This document shows, one piece after another, positions 28,150 through 37,091 of a stretch of DNA of 64,000 bases. The position numbers were made by a program, and so were the translations under genes. The DNA is from CALROG01 sp943369755 (GTDB lineage Bacteria; Pseudomonadota; Gammaproteobacteria; Burkholderiales; Burkholderiaceae_C). Location of the stretch: the NCBI GenBank assembly GCA_943369755.1, contig CALROG020000004.1:62001-126000 (forward strand). The letters are read 5' to 3'. How positions within the stretch are numbered: position 1 is the first letter of the stretch; each line of letters opens with the position of its first letter. The notes beneath the pieces were generated by a model, which was not told where the DNA came from, made no database searches, and worked only from the letters and a program-made list of their open reading frames with translations.

Positions 28150-31143
28150 TTACTGGGCCGGTTCTTCAAACGGCAGCGTCATATTGCGCAGGTCACGGCG
28201 AGTTTCCACCAGCACCAACGGCCCTTCATTGAGTGCGGCGACGGGTGGGCGCTCACGCGGCACATGCATGGGCTTGGGCTCAGCCGCGATGGCAGCTTGC
28301 ACCAAGGCGATCTTTTCCGAATCAGAGTTGACCCACTGCAAGCCAGAGCCTTCAGCGACCCGGGCCAGGTCTGCTGTAGGCAACTGGAATGGGCTGACCT
28401 TGGGCAGTCCGGCCACCGGGCTTGCCACCGGCGAAGGGGCTGCGGCGCTAGCCGGTGCAGCTGGCGCAACACCTGTGCTGGCGGGGGCCATGCCCGGCTG
28501 GGCCGGCGTGCTGTTGTCTTCGTCCGAAACAAAGCCGGTGGCATAGCGGGGCCTGCGGGCCTCGGCCGACTCAACGTCGTGGCTGGCCTGAGGTGGCGCC
28601 TCAGGTGGGGTGTCGGTGCTCGGTCGCTCGTCACCTGCCGGGCGCTCGCTGCGCTCACCGCGTTCACGGCGGTCGCGGCCGTAGCGGTCACGCGAGCGGC
28701 GCTCGCGGCGCTCTTCGCCGGCCGGTGCGTCCTGGGCGTCACGCTGGGCGTCCTGGGCGTCCTGGGTGGCTTCGCCCTGTACTGTCGGCGCCAATTGCGT
28801 TGCGTTCATGTCGGCCTGCGGGCTGGTCTGAGGCGCTTGCGTCAGGTCGGTGCCCGGGCTTTGTTCGTCGGTGCGCGGGCCGCGGTCGTTGCGGCGCTCG
28901 CCGCGTTCACGGCGGCCTTCGCCCCGCTCGCCGCGTTCACGTCGCTCGCCGCTGCGCGGTGGGCGGTCCTGGCGCTGCTCAACGCCAGCTTCGACGCTCA
29001 CTGGTGCGCCAGTGCCTGCGGCGCTGTCACTCAGATTGTTGGGGCGAACGTCGCCGTCGCGGCGTTCGCGCGGCGCGCGCTCCCCGCGTTCGCGGCGCTC
29101 ACCGTTGCGTCCGCCTTCGCGATTGCCCTCACGGCCCTCACGCGGTTCGCGCTGCTCAGGCCGGGCTGCGTTTTCGCTACCGTCCGTACCGCGGGTCTCA
29201 GGGCGGCCTTCAGCGCGGCGCTCGCCGTCGCGGCCACCCCGGCCTTCACCTCGACCTTCACCCCGGCGGCCATCGCGGCCGCCCCGACCACCGCGGCCAC
29301 CGCGGCCGTCGCGACGCTCAGCGTCACTGCTTGGGCTTCTGCCATCGCGGCGCTCTTCCTTTTTGGCCTCGGCAACTACCGGCGCGGGTGCCGGGGTAGC
29401 GCCGCCAAACAGGCCCTTGATCCAGCCGAAGAAGCCGGTTTCAGCGGGTGCGCTGGCGGGTGTTGCAATCACACCCGCCGCCTTGGCTGCGGTTACCGGG
29501 GCCACCATCGGGGCCGGTTTGGGCAGTGGGACGGGTGCCGGTGCGTCGGGCAGCACGCCCTTGATCACCGGTGTCTGTTTGTTGGTGGGCTCTTGCGAGC
29601 GGCGTGTTACCGCTGTGGGGTCTTCGATTTCCTCGGCCAGGGTGTAGCTGGCTTCGATTCGATCAAGGCGCGGGTCGTCATGCTTGAGGCGCTCCAGCTT
29701 GTAGTGCGGCGTCTCCATGGTCTTGTTGGGCACCAGCAGCACGTTGATGCGCTGCTTGAGCTCGATCTTGGCGATTTCTGTGCGCTTTTCGTTCAGCAGG
29801 AACGAGGCCACTTCCACCGGCACCTGGCACAGCACCGAGGCCGTGCTGTCCTTCATCGACTCTTCCTGGATGATGCGCAGAATTTGCAACGCCGAGCTTT
29901 CCGTGTCGCGAATATGGCCGGAGCCGCCGCAACGCGGGCAGGGGATGGAGGCCCCTTCGCTGAGCGCGGGCTTGAGCCGCTGGCGGCTCATCTCCATCAG
30001 GCCGAACTTGCTGATGGTGCCGAATTGCACCCGGGCGCGGTCCTGGCGCAGCGCGTCGCGCAGGCGGTTTTCCACCTCGCGGCGGTTCTTCGACTCTTCC
30101 ATGTCAATGAAGTCGATCACGATCAGGCCACCCAGATCGCGCAGGCGCATCTGGCGCGCCACCTCATCGGCGGCTTCCAGGTTGGTGCGGGTCGCGGTTT
30201 CTTCGATGTCCCCGCCCTTGATGGCGCGCGCCGAGTTCACGTCCACCGATACCAGTGCTTCGGTGTGGTCGATCACGATGGCACCGCCACTGGGAAGCTG
30301 CACCGTACGGGCGTAGGCGGATTCGATCTGGTGCTCGATCTGGAAACGGCTGAACAGCGGCGCATCGTCGCGGTAGCGCTTGACGCGGGCGGCATGCTCG
30401 GGCATCACGTGGGCCATGAACTGCTGGGCCTGCTCATAGATGTCGTCGGTGTCGATCAACACGTCGCCAATGTCGTGGTTGAAGTAGTCGCGGATGGCGC
30501 GGATCACCAGGCTGGACTCCTGGTAGATCAGGAAGGCACCCTTGGCCCCCTTGGAGGCACCGTCAATCGCGTTCCACAGCTTGAGCAGGTAATTCAAGTC
30601 CCACTGCAGTTCGGGCGCGCTGCGGCCAATGCCCGCGGTGCGCGCAATGATGGACATGCCGTTGGGGTACTCCAGCTGGTCCATGTTCTCCTTGAGCTCG
30701 GCCCGGTCTTCGCCCTCGATGCGACGGCTGACGCCGCCGCCGCGCGGGTTGTTGGGCATCAGCACCACGTAGCGGCCGGCCAGGCTGATGAAAGTGGTGA
30801 GTGCCGCGCCCTTGTTGCCGCGCTCTTCTTTTTCTACCTGGACCAGCAGTTCCTGGCCTTCCCGGATCACATCGTTGATGCGAGCCTGGCTGGGCGAGGC
30901 GCTGCCCTGAAAGTACTGCTTGGAGATTTCCTTGAACGGCAGAAAACCGTGGCGGTCTTCGCCGTAGTCCACAAAGCAGGCCTCAAGGCTGGGCTCCACG
31001 CGCGTCACGACGGCTTTGTAGATATTGCCCTTGCGCTGTTCGCGCCCTTCAATTTCGATTTCGTAGTCGAGGAGTTTTTGTCCATCGACAATGGCCAACC
31101 GGCGCTCTTCGGCCTGGGTGGCATTGATCAGCATGCGCTTCAT
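28150..31143 (-). CDS. rne: Ribonuclease E
   Basis: The protein has 997 residues. The N-terminal catalytic half has an S1 domain (about 35-120), the catalytic aspartate region [14 protein letters not shown] (about 300-313) and LIVIDFIDM, and the zinc-link [12 protein letters not shown] (about 404-415). The C-terminal half (about 520-997) is disordered and dominated by Arg/Glu/Gly runs, an RNA-binding and degradosome scaffold. AGGTG precedes the ATG. It cuts single-stranded AU-rich RNA, starting mRNA decay and maturing rRNA. The divergent rluC and the long 5' gap match the E. coli arrangement, where the rne leader mediates autoregulation. Confidence 0.96.
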   Translation of the reverse strand: MKRMLINATQAEERRLAIVDGQKLLDYEIEIEGREQRKGNIYKAVVTRVEPSLEACFVDYGEDRHGFLPFKEISKQYFQGSASPSQARINDVIREGQELLVQVEKEERGNKGAALTTFISLAGRYVVLMPNNPRGGGVSRRIEGEDRAELKENMDQLEYPNGMSIIARTAGIGRSAPELQWDLNYLLKLWNAIDGASKGAKGAFLIYQESSLVIRAIRDYFNHDIGDVLIDTDDIYEQAQQFMAHVMPEHAARVKRYRDDAPLFSRFQIEHQIESAYARTVQLPSGGAIVIDHTEALVSVDVNSARAIKGGDIEETATRTNLEAADEVARQMRLRDLGGLIVIDFIDMEESKNRREVENRLRDALRQDRARVQFGTISKFGLMEMSRQRLKPALSEGASIPCPRCGGSGHIRDTESSALQILRIIQEESMKDSTASVLCQVPVEVASFLLNEKRTEIAKIELKQRINVLLVPNKTMETPHYKLERLKHDDPRLDRIEASYTLAEEIEDPTAVTRRSQEPTNKQTPVIKGVLPDAPAPVPLPKPAPMVAPVTAAKAAGVIATPASAPAETGFFGWIKGLFGGATPAPAPVVAEAKKEERRDGRSPSSDAERRDGRGGRGGRGGRDGRRGEGRGEGRGGRDGERRAEGRPETRGTDGSENAARPEQREPREGREGNREGGRNGERRERGERAPRERRDGDVRPNNLSDSAAGTGAPVSVEAGVEQRQDRPPRSGERRERGERGEGRRERGERRNDRGPRTDEQSPGTDLTQAPQTSPQADMNATQLAPTVQGEATQDAQDAQRDAQDAPAGEERRERRSRDRYGRDRRERGERSERPAGDERPSTDTPPEAPPQASHDVESAEARRPRYATGFVSDEDNSTPAQPGMAPASTGVAPAAPASAAAPSPVASPVAGLPKVSPFQLPTADLARVAEGSGLQWVNSDSEKIALVQAAIAAEPKPMHVPRERPPVAALNEGPLVLVETRRDLRNMTLPFEEPAQ

Positions 31144-31645
31144 GGCGTCACCTATTCATTCATTCAAAACATCACATGCCCGGTATGGGCAACGACGCCG
31201 AACTGACGCTTTTGAAACGAAGGGAATTGCCGTGTTGCGGCGCCGCGCTCAGGTGAGCGGACGAGCAGGAGGCGTCTGGATGGGGGCGAGGAGGAGGGAG
31301 GGTTGATTTGCTACAAATCTTGTAGCGCCTCGCGCAGCATTGGCGCGGGCTCCAGGCGTTTTTATGCCTGCGGCCGGGGCTTCAAGCCGCCGCCAGAGTG
31401 CAAGGTAAAGCGCCATCAACACAACAATTCTCGCTTTGATCCGCTCACCAGCCGTTGGGCTAGTGAACAAGGTATTCCGTATCAGGGTTTCAATGCGTCG
31501 GCTTGGCTTGTGTCATGGCATGCCACCGTCGGCGTTGGCCTTCAGTCTGCAAGCGATGCCACAAGAGGCATCGACCTTCCAGCGTGGCGGGTGGCAGTGT
31601 GTGGACTAAACTCCAGACAAATCAACCACTTACAGCGTTACGCTA
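31144..31645. promoter_or_regulatory. 500-bp divergent leader region between rne and rluC
   Basis: No convincing gene lies here. It should hold the rne promoter and its long 5' untranslated leader on the minus strand, and the rluC promoter on the plus strand. It contains dispersed-repeat copy D (31310-31370) and purine-rich and GC-rich tracts near 31265-31305. In E. coli the rne leader binds RNase E for feedback control; whether that applies here is inference. Confidence 0.5.
31310..31370 (+). repeat. Dispersed repeat, copy D (rne-rluC intergenic)
   Basis: GCTACAA-ATC-TTGTAGC (31310-31326) is a perfect 7-bp hairpin. It is followed by GCCTCGCGCAG, GCGCGGGCTCCAGGC and a second small hairpin CAGGC-GTTTTTAT-GCCTG (31353-31370). 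The GTAGCGCCTC-CGCAG part is nearly identical to copy F in era. This is the only copy found outside a gene. Confidence 0.75.
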
Positions 31646-32629
31646 GTGAAACACATTATAGGGGGCACCGAACCCTCTGCAAGCCCCCAGGTGAAATCGA
31701 TCACGGTGGATGAAGAATCCGCCGGTCAGCGGCTCGACAACTTTCTGATCCGCCATCTCAAAGGCGTGCCCAAAACACACATTTACCGCATCATCCGCAG
31801 CGGCGAGGTGCGGGTGAACAAGGGCCGGGCAGGGGCCGACACGCGGGTGGCTGGCGGCGACGTTCTGCGGCTTCCGCCGGTTCGGGTCTCGGACAAGATG
31901 GCGGACAAGCTCGACTCCCCGGCCCCGGCGCGTGAGTTTCCTGTGCTGCTGGAAGACGAGCACCTGATTGCCATCGACAAGCCCGCCGGTGTGGCGGTGC
32001 ATGGCGGTAGCGGCGTGAGCTTTGGCGTGATCGAGCAACTGCGTCGGGCCCGGCCGGGTGCCCGGTTTCTTGAACTGGTGCACCGCCTGGACCGCGAAAC
32101 CTCGGGGATTTTGCTGGTGGCCAAGAAGCGGTCGGCCTTGCTCGGGTTGCAAGACCAGTTCCGCGAGCGGGAAACCGGCAAGACCTACCTGGCGCTGGTC
32201 AATGGCAGCTGGCCGGCCAATCGCAAGGTGATTGATGTGCCGCTGCACAAATACCTGCAAGCAGACGGTGAGCGCCGCGTCAAGGTGGTTGAGAAGAACA
32301 ACCCCGATGGCATGCGAGCCATCACGCTTGTCAAAGTTGCGCAGAAGTTCGCCAGCTTCACGCTGCTGGAAGTCACCATCAAGACCGGCCGGACCCACCA
32401 GATCCGGGTGCACCTGGCGTCTCAGGGGCACGGGATTGCCGGGGACGACAAATACGGTGACTTCGAGCTCAACAAGACCCTTCACAAGCAAGGCCTGAAA
32501 CGCATGTTTCTTCACGCGTGGCGGCTACAGTTCAACCATCCGGCCCGCGAAGAACGCATCGAGTTGCTTGCGCCGCTGTCCCCGGAATTGCAGGAATTCA
32601 TCGCTCATGCCGCGCCCAAGACAGTTTGA
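31646..32629 (+). CDS. rluC: 23S rRNA pseudouridine synthase RluC
   Basis: This 327-residue protein has an S4 RNA-binding domain (about 20-85, GQRLDNFLIRHLKGVPKTHI) and a pseudouridine-synthase domain with catalytic D149 in VHRLDRETSGI. The region TGRTHQIRVHLAS is also typical. RluC modifies three uridines in 23S rRNA. The start is a GTG at 31646; another GTG at 31691 would remove 15 variable residues. Divergence from rne supports RluC over RluD. Confidence 0.93.
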   Translation: MKHIIGGTEPSASPQVKSITVDEESAGQRLDNFLIRHLKGVPKTHIYRIIRSGEVRVNKGRAGADTRVAGGDVLRLPPVRVSDKMADKLDSPAPAREFPVLLEDEHLIAIDKPAGVAVHGGSGVSFGVIEQLRRARPGARFLELVHRLDRETSGILLVAKKRSALLGLQDQFRERETGKTYLALVNGSWPANRKVIDVPLHKYLQADGERRVKVVEKNNPDGMRAITLVKVAQKFASFTLLEVTIKTGRTHQIRVHLASQGHGIAGDDKYGDFELNKTLHKQGLKRMFLHAWRLQFNHPAREERIELLAPLSPELQEFIAHAAPKTV

Positions 32630-33269
32630 CCTGATTGCCTTTGACTGGGATGGAACCCTGTTTGACTCCACCAAAATCATCGTGCGCTGCATTCAGCAAG
32701 CGGTGGTTGACGTGGGTGGTGCCGCGCCCAGCGACGAGGCCGCCGCGTATGTGATTGGCATGGGGCTGATGCAGGCTCTGGCCCATGCTGCGCCGGATGT
32801 GCCTGCCGGAAAATACCCCGAGCTGGGCGTGCGATACCGCCACCACTATGCGCGGCACCAGAACGACTTGAGTTTGTTTGAGGGTGTTTTACCGTTGCTC
32901 AAAGACCTCAAGGCTCGTCACCACTGGCTGGCGGTGGCCACGGGCAAGAGCCGGCGTGGGCTTGACGAAGTGCTGCACACGGTTGAGCTCAAAAGCCTGT
33001 TTGACGGCTCTCGCACCGCTGACGAGACCGCGGGCAAACCGCACCCGCTGATGCTGCAGGAACTGATGCGCGAGTTCGGCACCGAACCCCAGCGCACGCT
33101 GATGATCGGCGACACCACCCACGACCTGCAGATGGCGCTGACCGCCGAATGCCCCAGTGTTGGCGTGAGCTACGGTGCCCACCCACCCGATGCCTTTCAC
33201 CTGCTCAAACCGCGTGCTGTGGTGCACTCGGTAGGCGAACTGCACAACTGGCTGCTGGCCAACGCCTGA
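32607..33269 (+). CDS. HAD-family hydrolase, phosphoglycolate phosphatase-like
   Basis: This 220-residue protein shows HAD motif I DWDGTLFDS (about 13-21), motif II in AVATGKSRRG (about 112), a conserved Lys in AGKPHPLM and motif IV MIGDTTHDLQMA (about 170-181). An alpha-helical cap between motifs I and II fits the Gph/PGP group. It overlaps rluC by 23 nt, as in many betaproteobacteria. The substrate is a small phosphate ester but unknown. Confidence 0.88.
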   Translation: MPRPRQFDLIAFDWDGTLFDSTKIIVRCIQQAVVDVGGAAPSDEAAAYVIGMGLMQALAHAAPDVPAGKYPELGVRYRHHYARHQNDLSLFEGVLPLLKDLKARHHWLAVATGKSRRGLDEVLHTVELKSLFDGSRTADETAGKPHPLMLQELMREFGTEPQRTLMIGDTTHDLQMALTAECPSVGVSYGAHPPDAFHLLKPRAVVHSVGELHNWLLANA

Positions 33270-33280
33270 AGACCCTTGCC

Positions 33281-33646
33281 ATGCCTGAGATGATCCCCCT
33301 GTGCAACAGCGCCGACCTGCGTGATGGCTCTGAAGCTGTGCCCTTTGACCTGGTGGTTGGCGGCCAGACCTGTCGCGCTTTTGCGATCCGATTCGAGGGT
33401 CGTGCTCATGCCTACCTGAACCGCTGCGCGCATGTGGCGATGGAAATGGATTACCAACCCAACCGGTTCTTTGACGACACTGGACGCTGGCTCTTGTGTG
33501 CCACCCATGGTGCCGCCTACCAGCCCGACAGCGGTGCCTGCGCGGGCGGCCCGTGCCGGGGCGGGCTGGTCAAGATCGAGTTGACCGAAGACGATGGTGT
33601 GGTGCACTGGCATACTGCCCACAACCTGCAACCCGTTGAGTTCTGA
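33281..33646 (+). CDS. Rieske [2Fe-2S] domain protein
   Basis: This 121-residue single-domain protein has both cluster-binding motifs: C-x-H in NRCAHVAMEMD (about residues 44-46) and C-x2-H in LLCATHGAAYQP (about 65-68). Short stand-alone Rieske proteins usually act as ferredoxin-like electron carriers to oxygenases or reductases. No partner oxygenase is nearby; it follows the HAD gene by 11 bp and precedes an S49 peptidase gene, a trio common in Burkholderiales. Confidence 0.9.
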   Translation: MPEMIPLCNSADLRDGSEAVPFDLVVGGQTCRAFAIRFEGRAHAYLNRCAHVAMEMDYQPNRFFDDTGRWLLCATHGAAYQPDSGACAGGPCRGGLVKIELTEDDGVVHWHTAHNLQPVEF

Positions 33647-33654
33647 TTTGAAAT

Positions 33655-33727
33655 CCCCACGCTCACTTTGTTCACTGCCTCCCGAGGGGGCTTCAGCCTG
33701 CTTGACGCGGCTGTGCGGAGGCCGACC
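33655..33727. repeat. Possible second repeat type in Rieske-sppA gap
   Basis: The gap holds CCCCACGCTCACTTTG and the palindromic run CCTCCCGAGGGGGC (33682-33695). I recall sequences of this style between genes in Comamonadaceae. There is only one copy in this window, so its repeat status is from memory and not shown here. Confidence 0.3.
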
Positions 33728-34708
33728 ATGAATGACCTGAATTCCCCCGGCGCGCCGGGCGCTGACACCTCGCCGGGCCAAAGCCCGGGTTGGGAAAGGG
33801 CGACGCTGGAGAAACTGGCGTTCGCGGCCCTTGAAGAACAGCGCGCCACACGCCGCTGGAAGAGCTTTGTGCGGCTGGCTTGGCTGGCGTTTTTCGTGTT
33901 CCTCGTCTGGGCGCTGATGTACCGTGGCGCGCCGACCTCCGACAAGAGTCTGCCGCATACCGCGGTGGTCGAGATCAAGGGTGAAATTTCAGCGGGTGCT
34001 GACGCTGGAGCCGAGTTTGTGGTGGCTGCCATGCGCGCCGCGTTTGAAGACGAAGGCGCGTTGGCGGTGGTGCTGTTGATCAACTCCCCTGGCGGCAGCC
34101 CGGTGCAAGCCGGCATCATCACCGACGAGATCAAGCGTCTGCGTGCCAAGCACAAGAAGCCGGTTTATGCGGTTGTCGAAGAAGCCTGTGCCTCGGCGGC
34201 GTACTACATCGCGTCGAGCGCCGACAAGATTTTTGTGGACAAGGCCAGCATCGTCGGCAGCATTGGGGTGCTGATGGACGGTTTTGGCTTTACCGGCCTG
34301 ATGGACAAGCTGGGCGTGGAGCGTCGCTTGATGACGGCCGGCGAGAACAAGGGCTTTTTAGACCCTTTCAGCCCGCAAACCGAGAAGCAACGCGCCTACG
34401 CCCAGGCCATGCTGGACCAGATCCACAAACAATTCATTGAAACCGTCAAAGCCGGGCGCGGCAAGCGGCTCAAGGAAACCCCCGAGCTGTTCAGCGGCCT
34501 GTTCTGGAGTGGCCAGCAGGCCATCGAACTCGGCCTGGCAGACCAACTGGGCAACCTGGACTATGTGGCGCGTGAAGTGGTCAAGGCTGAAGAGTTGGTG
34601 GACTACACGCGGCGTGACAACGTGGCCGAACGCCTGGCCAAGCGCTTTGGGGCGGCGATGGGCGACGGCGCAGTACGCGCCCTCAAGAGTGTTCCGGCGA
34701 TCCGCTGA
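33728..34708 (+). CDS. S49 family signal-peptide peptidase-like protease (SppA/SohB group)
   Basis: This 326-residue protein has one N-terminal membrane anchor (about 48-64) and a single S49 protease domain. The motif NSPGGSPVQAG (about 119) is followed by the likely catalytic Ser in EEACASAAYYIAS, and a Lys in TAGENKGFLDPF fits a Ser-Lys dyad. GGAGG about 7 bp before 33728 decides this start. It probably degrades signal peptides or membrane-protein fragments on the periplasmic side. Confidence 0.88.
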   Translation: MNDLNSPGAPGADTSPGQSPGWERATLEKLAFAALEEQRATRRWKSFVRLAWLAFFVFLVWALMYRGAPTSDKSLPHTAVVEIKGEISAGADAGAEFVVAAMRAAFEDEGALAVVLLINSPGGSPVQAGIITDEIKRLRAKHKKPVYAVVEEACASAAYYIASSADKIFVDKASIVGSIGVLMDGFGFTGLMDKLGVERRLMTAGENKGFLDPFSPQTEKQRAYAQAMLDQIHKQFIETVKAGRGKRLKETPELFSGLFWSGQQAIELGLADQLGNLDYVAREVVKAEELVDYTRRDNVAERLAKRFGAAMGDGAVRALKSVPAIR

Positions 34709-34716
34709 ACCGCGCG

Positions 34717-35481
34717 TCAACGCCCCAGCGCAAACACGGCCGGCACGCTGGCCGACAGCGGCACCGGTTGCTGCCGCCAGGCTTTCACGCTGTCGCTGCG
34801 GCTGGCCGCGCTGCTGAGCGTCAGTCCGCTGCTTACGGCAAGGCGGGTGTTGTGTTGCAAACCCTGCAGCAGGGCCTGCCAAAGCATGACGTTGCGATAC
34901 GGCGTTTCAATGAAAAGCTGGGCCTGGCCCGTTTTCAGCGCAAGTGATTCCAGCTCGCGGATGCGTTTGGTACGCTCGGCGGCCTCCTGCGGCAGGTAGC
35001 CCACAAAGGCGAAGTTCTGGCCATTCAGGCCGCTCGCGGCCAGCGCCAGCAGCAGCGACACCGGCCCGACCAGCGGCACCACCTTGATACCCAGGTCGTG
35101 GGCCGCGCGCACTACCGACGACCCCGGGTCGGCCACGGCCGGCATGCCGGCTTCGCTGACCAGGCCAATGTCGAAGCCCGCTAATGCCGCTGCCAACAAG
35201 GGGCGGGCGTCAAACTGGCCTGCGTGATCCCCCTTTTTGTGAACCTCGCGGGGCAGTTCCTGAATTTGTTGCAGCTGAATCGCCGCGGCCAGCGGGTACA
35301 GCGCATTCACCCGCTTGAGGTAGGCGCGCAGCGACTTGGCGCTTTCACAGACCCAGTGCTCCAGTCTGGCGGCGGCTTGCAGGGTGCCTGCAGGCAGCAC
35401 TTCAGTCAGGGGCGTTTCGGTATCGCAACCGAAGTCCAGCGGTGCAGGCACCAGGTACAAGCGGCCTTTGGCAGTGCTCAT
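34717..35481 (-). CDS. Tetrapyrrole-methylase-fold SAM methyltransferase, RsmI-like paralogue
   Basis: This 254-residue protein has GRLYLVPAPLD at the N-terminus and the SAM-pocket motif LVSEAGMPAVADPGS (about 124-138), followed by PLVGPVSLLLALAASG. RsmI proteins share these, but here the first 100 residues differ and contain a long helical insert with HWVCESAKSLRAYLKRV. It is therefore a separate subgroup, seen beside maf in related bacteria as far as I recall. The target (rRNA or other) is unknown. It overlaps maf by 4 nt. Confidence 0.8.
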   Translation of the reverse strand: MSTAKGRLYLVPAPLDFGCDTETPLTEVLPAGTLQAAARLEHWVCESAKSLRAYLKRVNALYPLAAAIQLQQIQELPREVHKKGDHAGQFDARPLLAAALAGFDIGLVSEAGMPAVADPGSSVVRAAHDLGIKVVPLVGPVSLLLALAASGLNGQNFAFVGYLPQEAAERTKRIRELESLALKTGQAQLFIETPYRNVMLWQALLQGLQHNTRLAVSSGLTLSSAASRSDSVKAWRQQPVPLSASVPAVFALGR

Positions 35482-36074
35482 GGCAATACTTTCAGGCCAG
35501 CAGCGCGGAGCATTCGGCAGGTGCGGATCAACGGCAGGCCGACCAGCGCCGTCGGGTCATCACTGTCGATGGCGTCGAGCAAAGCAATACCCAGGCCTTC
35601 GCTCTTGGCGCTGCCGGCACAGTCGTAGGGTTGTTCTGCCAGCAGGTAGGCCTCAATTTCCGCGTCACCCAAGTCCCGAAAACGCACCTTGACCGGTGCC
35701 AGATCGATTTGTTCGAAGCCGCTTTGCAGGCAGACCACAGCCACCGCTGTCTGGAACACTACGGTTTGGCCGCGCATACGCTGTAGCTGTGCAGTGGCGC
35801 GCTCATGGGTGCCGGGTTTGCCTAACGGCTCGCCACCCAGGTCGGCCACCTGGTCAGAGCCGATCACTACCGCGTGCGGGAACCGGGCCGCCACCGCACG
35901 CGCCTTGGCCAGTGCCAGTCGGCAGGCCAGGTTGAGCGGCGATTCGCCGGGTAGCGGGGTTTCGTCCACATCTGGCGCAGCCACGTCGAAGGGCAAACGC
36001 AGGCGGGACAACAATTCATGCCGATAGCGGGAAGTCGAGCCCAGGATCAAAGGGCGGGCGGGCGGCGTGTTCAT
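35478..36074 (-). CDS. maf: Maf-family nucleotide pyrophosphatase (YceF-like)
   Basis: This 198-residue protein has the Maf signature LILGSTSRYRHELLSRL (about 9-25), the catalytic segment VIGSDQVADLGG (about 70-81) and KSEGLGIALLDAI. YceF-type Maf proteins hydrolyse modified nucleotides such as 7-methyl-GTP. Its position next to yceD and rpmF, but divergent, is standard in proteobacteria and supports YceF over YhdE. Confidence 0.9.
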   Translation of the reverse strand: MNTPPARPLILGSTSRYRHELLSRLRLPFDVAAPDVDETPLPGESPLNLACRLALAKARAVAARFPHAVVIGSDQVADLGGEPLGKPGTHERATAQLQRMRGQTVVFQTAVAVVCLQSGFEQIDLAPVKVRFRDLGDAEIEAYLLAEQPYDCAGSAKSEGLGIALLDAIDSDDPTALVGLPLIRTCRMLRAAGLKVLP

Positions 36075-36099
36075 GGGCTGATTCTCTTACACTGCCCGC

Positions 36100-36657
36100 A
36101 TGAAAAAAGAGTTTGCAGCGCCCGATCTGGATGTTTTGGCGCTTGCCCAAAATGGCACCGCGTTGAAAGGGGTGGCCGAACTGCGCCAGTTCAGCCGCCT
36201 GCTGGCTGAGGCTCAGGGGCCGGCAGAGGCGCAGGTTGTTGACTGGTCCGTCACCGGGGAGCTGAAAGCGGTTTCTGAGGCGGCGGCCCAGGTTTGGCTG
36301 CATCTCAAGGCTCAGGCAGTATTGCCGCTGACCTGCCAACGCTGCCTGGCCCCCGTGAACGTAGCGATCGAAGTCGACCGGTCTTTCCGTTTTGTCGCGG
36401 ATGAGGCCACCGCTGAGGCCGAGGACGATGATGCGGAAGAGGACTTGCTGGTGCTCAGCCGAAGTTTTGACCTGGCCAGCCTGATTGAAGACGAGCTGTT
36501 GATGGAAATGCCCGTGGTACCACGCCATGACCAGTGCCCCACCGAGGTGAAGTTGGCGGTTGCTGACCCGGAGTTTGTGGTGGCGGTGGCCGACAAACCC
36601 AACCCGTTTGCCGTTTTGCAGCGCCTCAAAACGGATAAAGGCAATCAAATCAAGTAG
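36100..36657 (+). CDS. yceD: YceD/DUF177 family protein
   Basis: This 185-residue soluble protein has the DUF177 cysteine motif LPLTCQRCLAP (about 69-79) and an acidic middle region of about 15 Glu/Asp residues (about 107-120). YceD-family proteins are linked to 23S rRNA accumulation, and the gene nearly always precedes rpmF, as here (122 bp upstream). Its promoter probably lies within the maf gene end, since only 25 bp separate the divergent starts. Confidence 0.9.
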   Translation: MKKEFAAPDLDVLALAQNGTALKGVAELRQFSRLLAEAQGPAEAQVVDWSVTGELKAVSEAAAQVWLHLKAQAVLPLTCQRCLAPVNVAIEVDRSFRFVADEATAEAEDDDAEEDLLVLSRSFDLASLIEDELLMEMPVVPRHDQCPTEVKLAVADPEFVVAVADKPNPFAVLQRLKTDKGNQIK

Positions 36658-36663
36658 TTGGGC

Positions 36664-36669
36664 TATAAT
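36664..36669 (+). promoter_or_regulatory. Candidate -10 box for the rpmF-plsX-fab operon
   Basis: TATAAT at 36664-36669 lies about 110 bp before rpmF, directly after the yceD stop. No good -35 element is visible at 17 bp (GCAATC occupies it), so it may depend on an activator or be a chance match. Confidence 0.4.
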
Positions 36670-36779
36670 CGAGGGCTTCGCGCCAGGTCGGTCAAACGGT
36701 TGGGCGCGGTCGAATTACCAACCCGTTAACCCGCTGGCGAACTTGCAAGTTGCGCCAGTGCTTTCTCCAGGAGCCCCTC

Positions 36780-36962
36780 ATGGCCGTCCAGCAGAACAAA
36801 AAGTCCCCGTCCAAGCGTGGCATGCACCGCTCGCACAACGCCCTGAATGTGCCGGGCATCGCAGTGGAGCCCACCACTGGTGAAACCCACCTGCGTCACC
36901 ATATCAGCCCGAACGGTTTTTACCGTGGCCGCAAGGTGTTGAAGACCAAGTCTGAAGCCTGA
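36780..36962 (+). CDS. rpmF: 50S ribosomal protein L32
   Basis: This 60-residue basic protein starts [20 protein letters not shown] and has [15 protein letters not shown] near the C-terminus, matching bacterial L32. AGGAG lies about 9 bp before the ATG. The zinc-binding cysteines found in some L32 proteins are absent, so it is a zinc-independent form. The gene starts the fatty-acid and phospholipid operon, linking ribosome and membrane synthesis. Confidence 0.97.
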   Translation: MAVQQNKKSPSKRGMHRSHNALNVPGIAVEPTTGETHLRHHISPNGFYRGRKVLKTKSEA

Positions 36963-37091
36963 TACCGCTGATCTGACCGAAGGCCCGGCGCTGCTTTGTC
37001 GCAGCTACGGGCCTTTGTCTTGATGTCGGCCCCCGCTTTGCCTCTAGTGGCACTTATTGCAGATCGCCCGGTTCGCCCTACAGTTGAGCCC

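Noticed and set aside
27955..31206. Open frame of over 1000 codons on the plus strand opposite rne
   Set aside because: It is fully antisense to a confident RNase E gene and crosses the hemY end and terminator. Its low-complexity translation mirrors the Arg/Glu-rich scaffold of RNase E.
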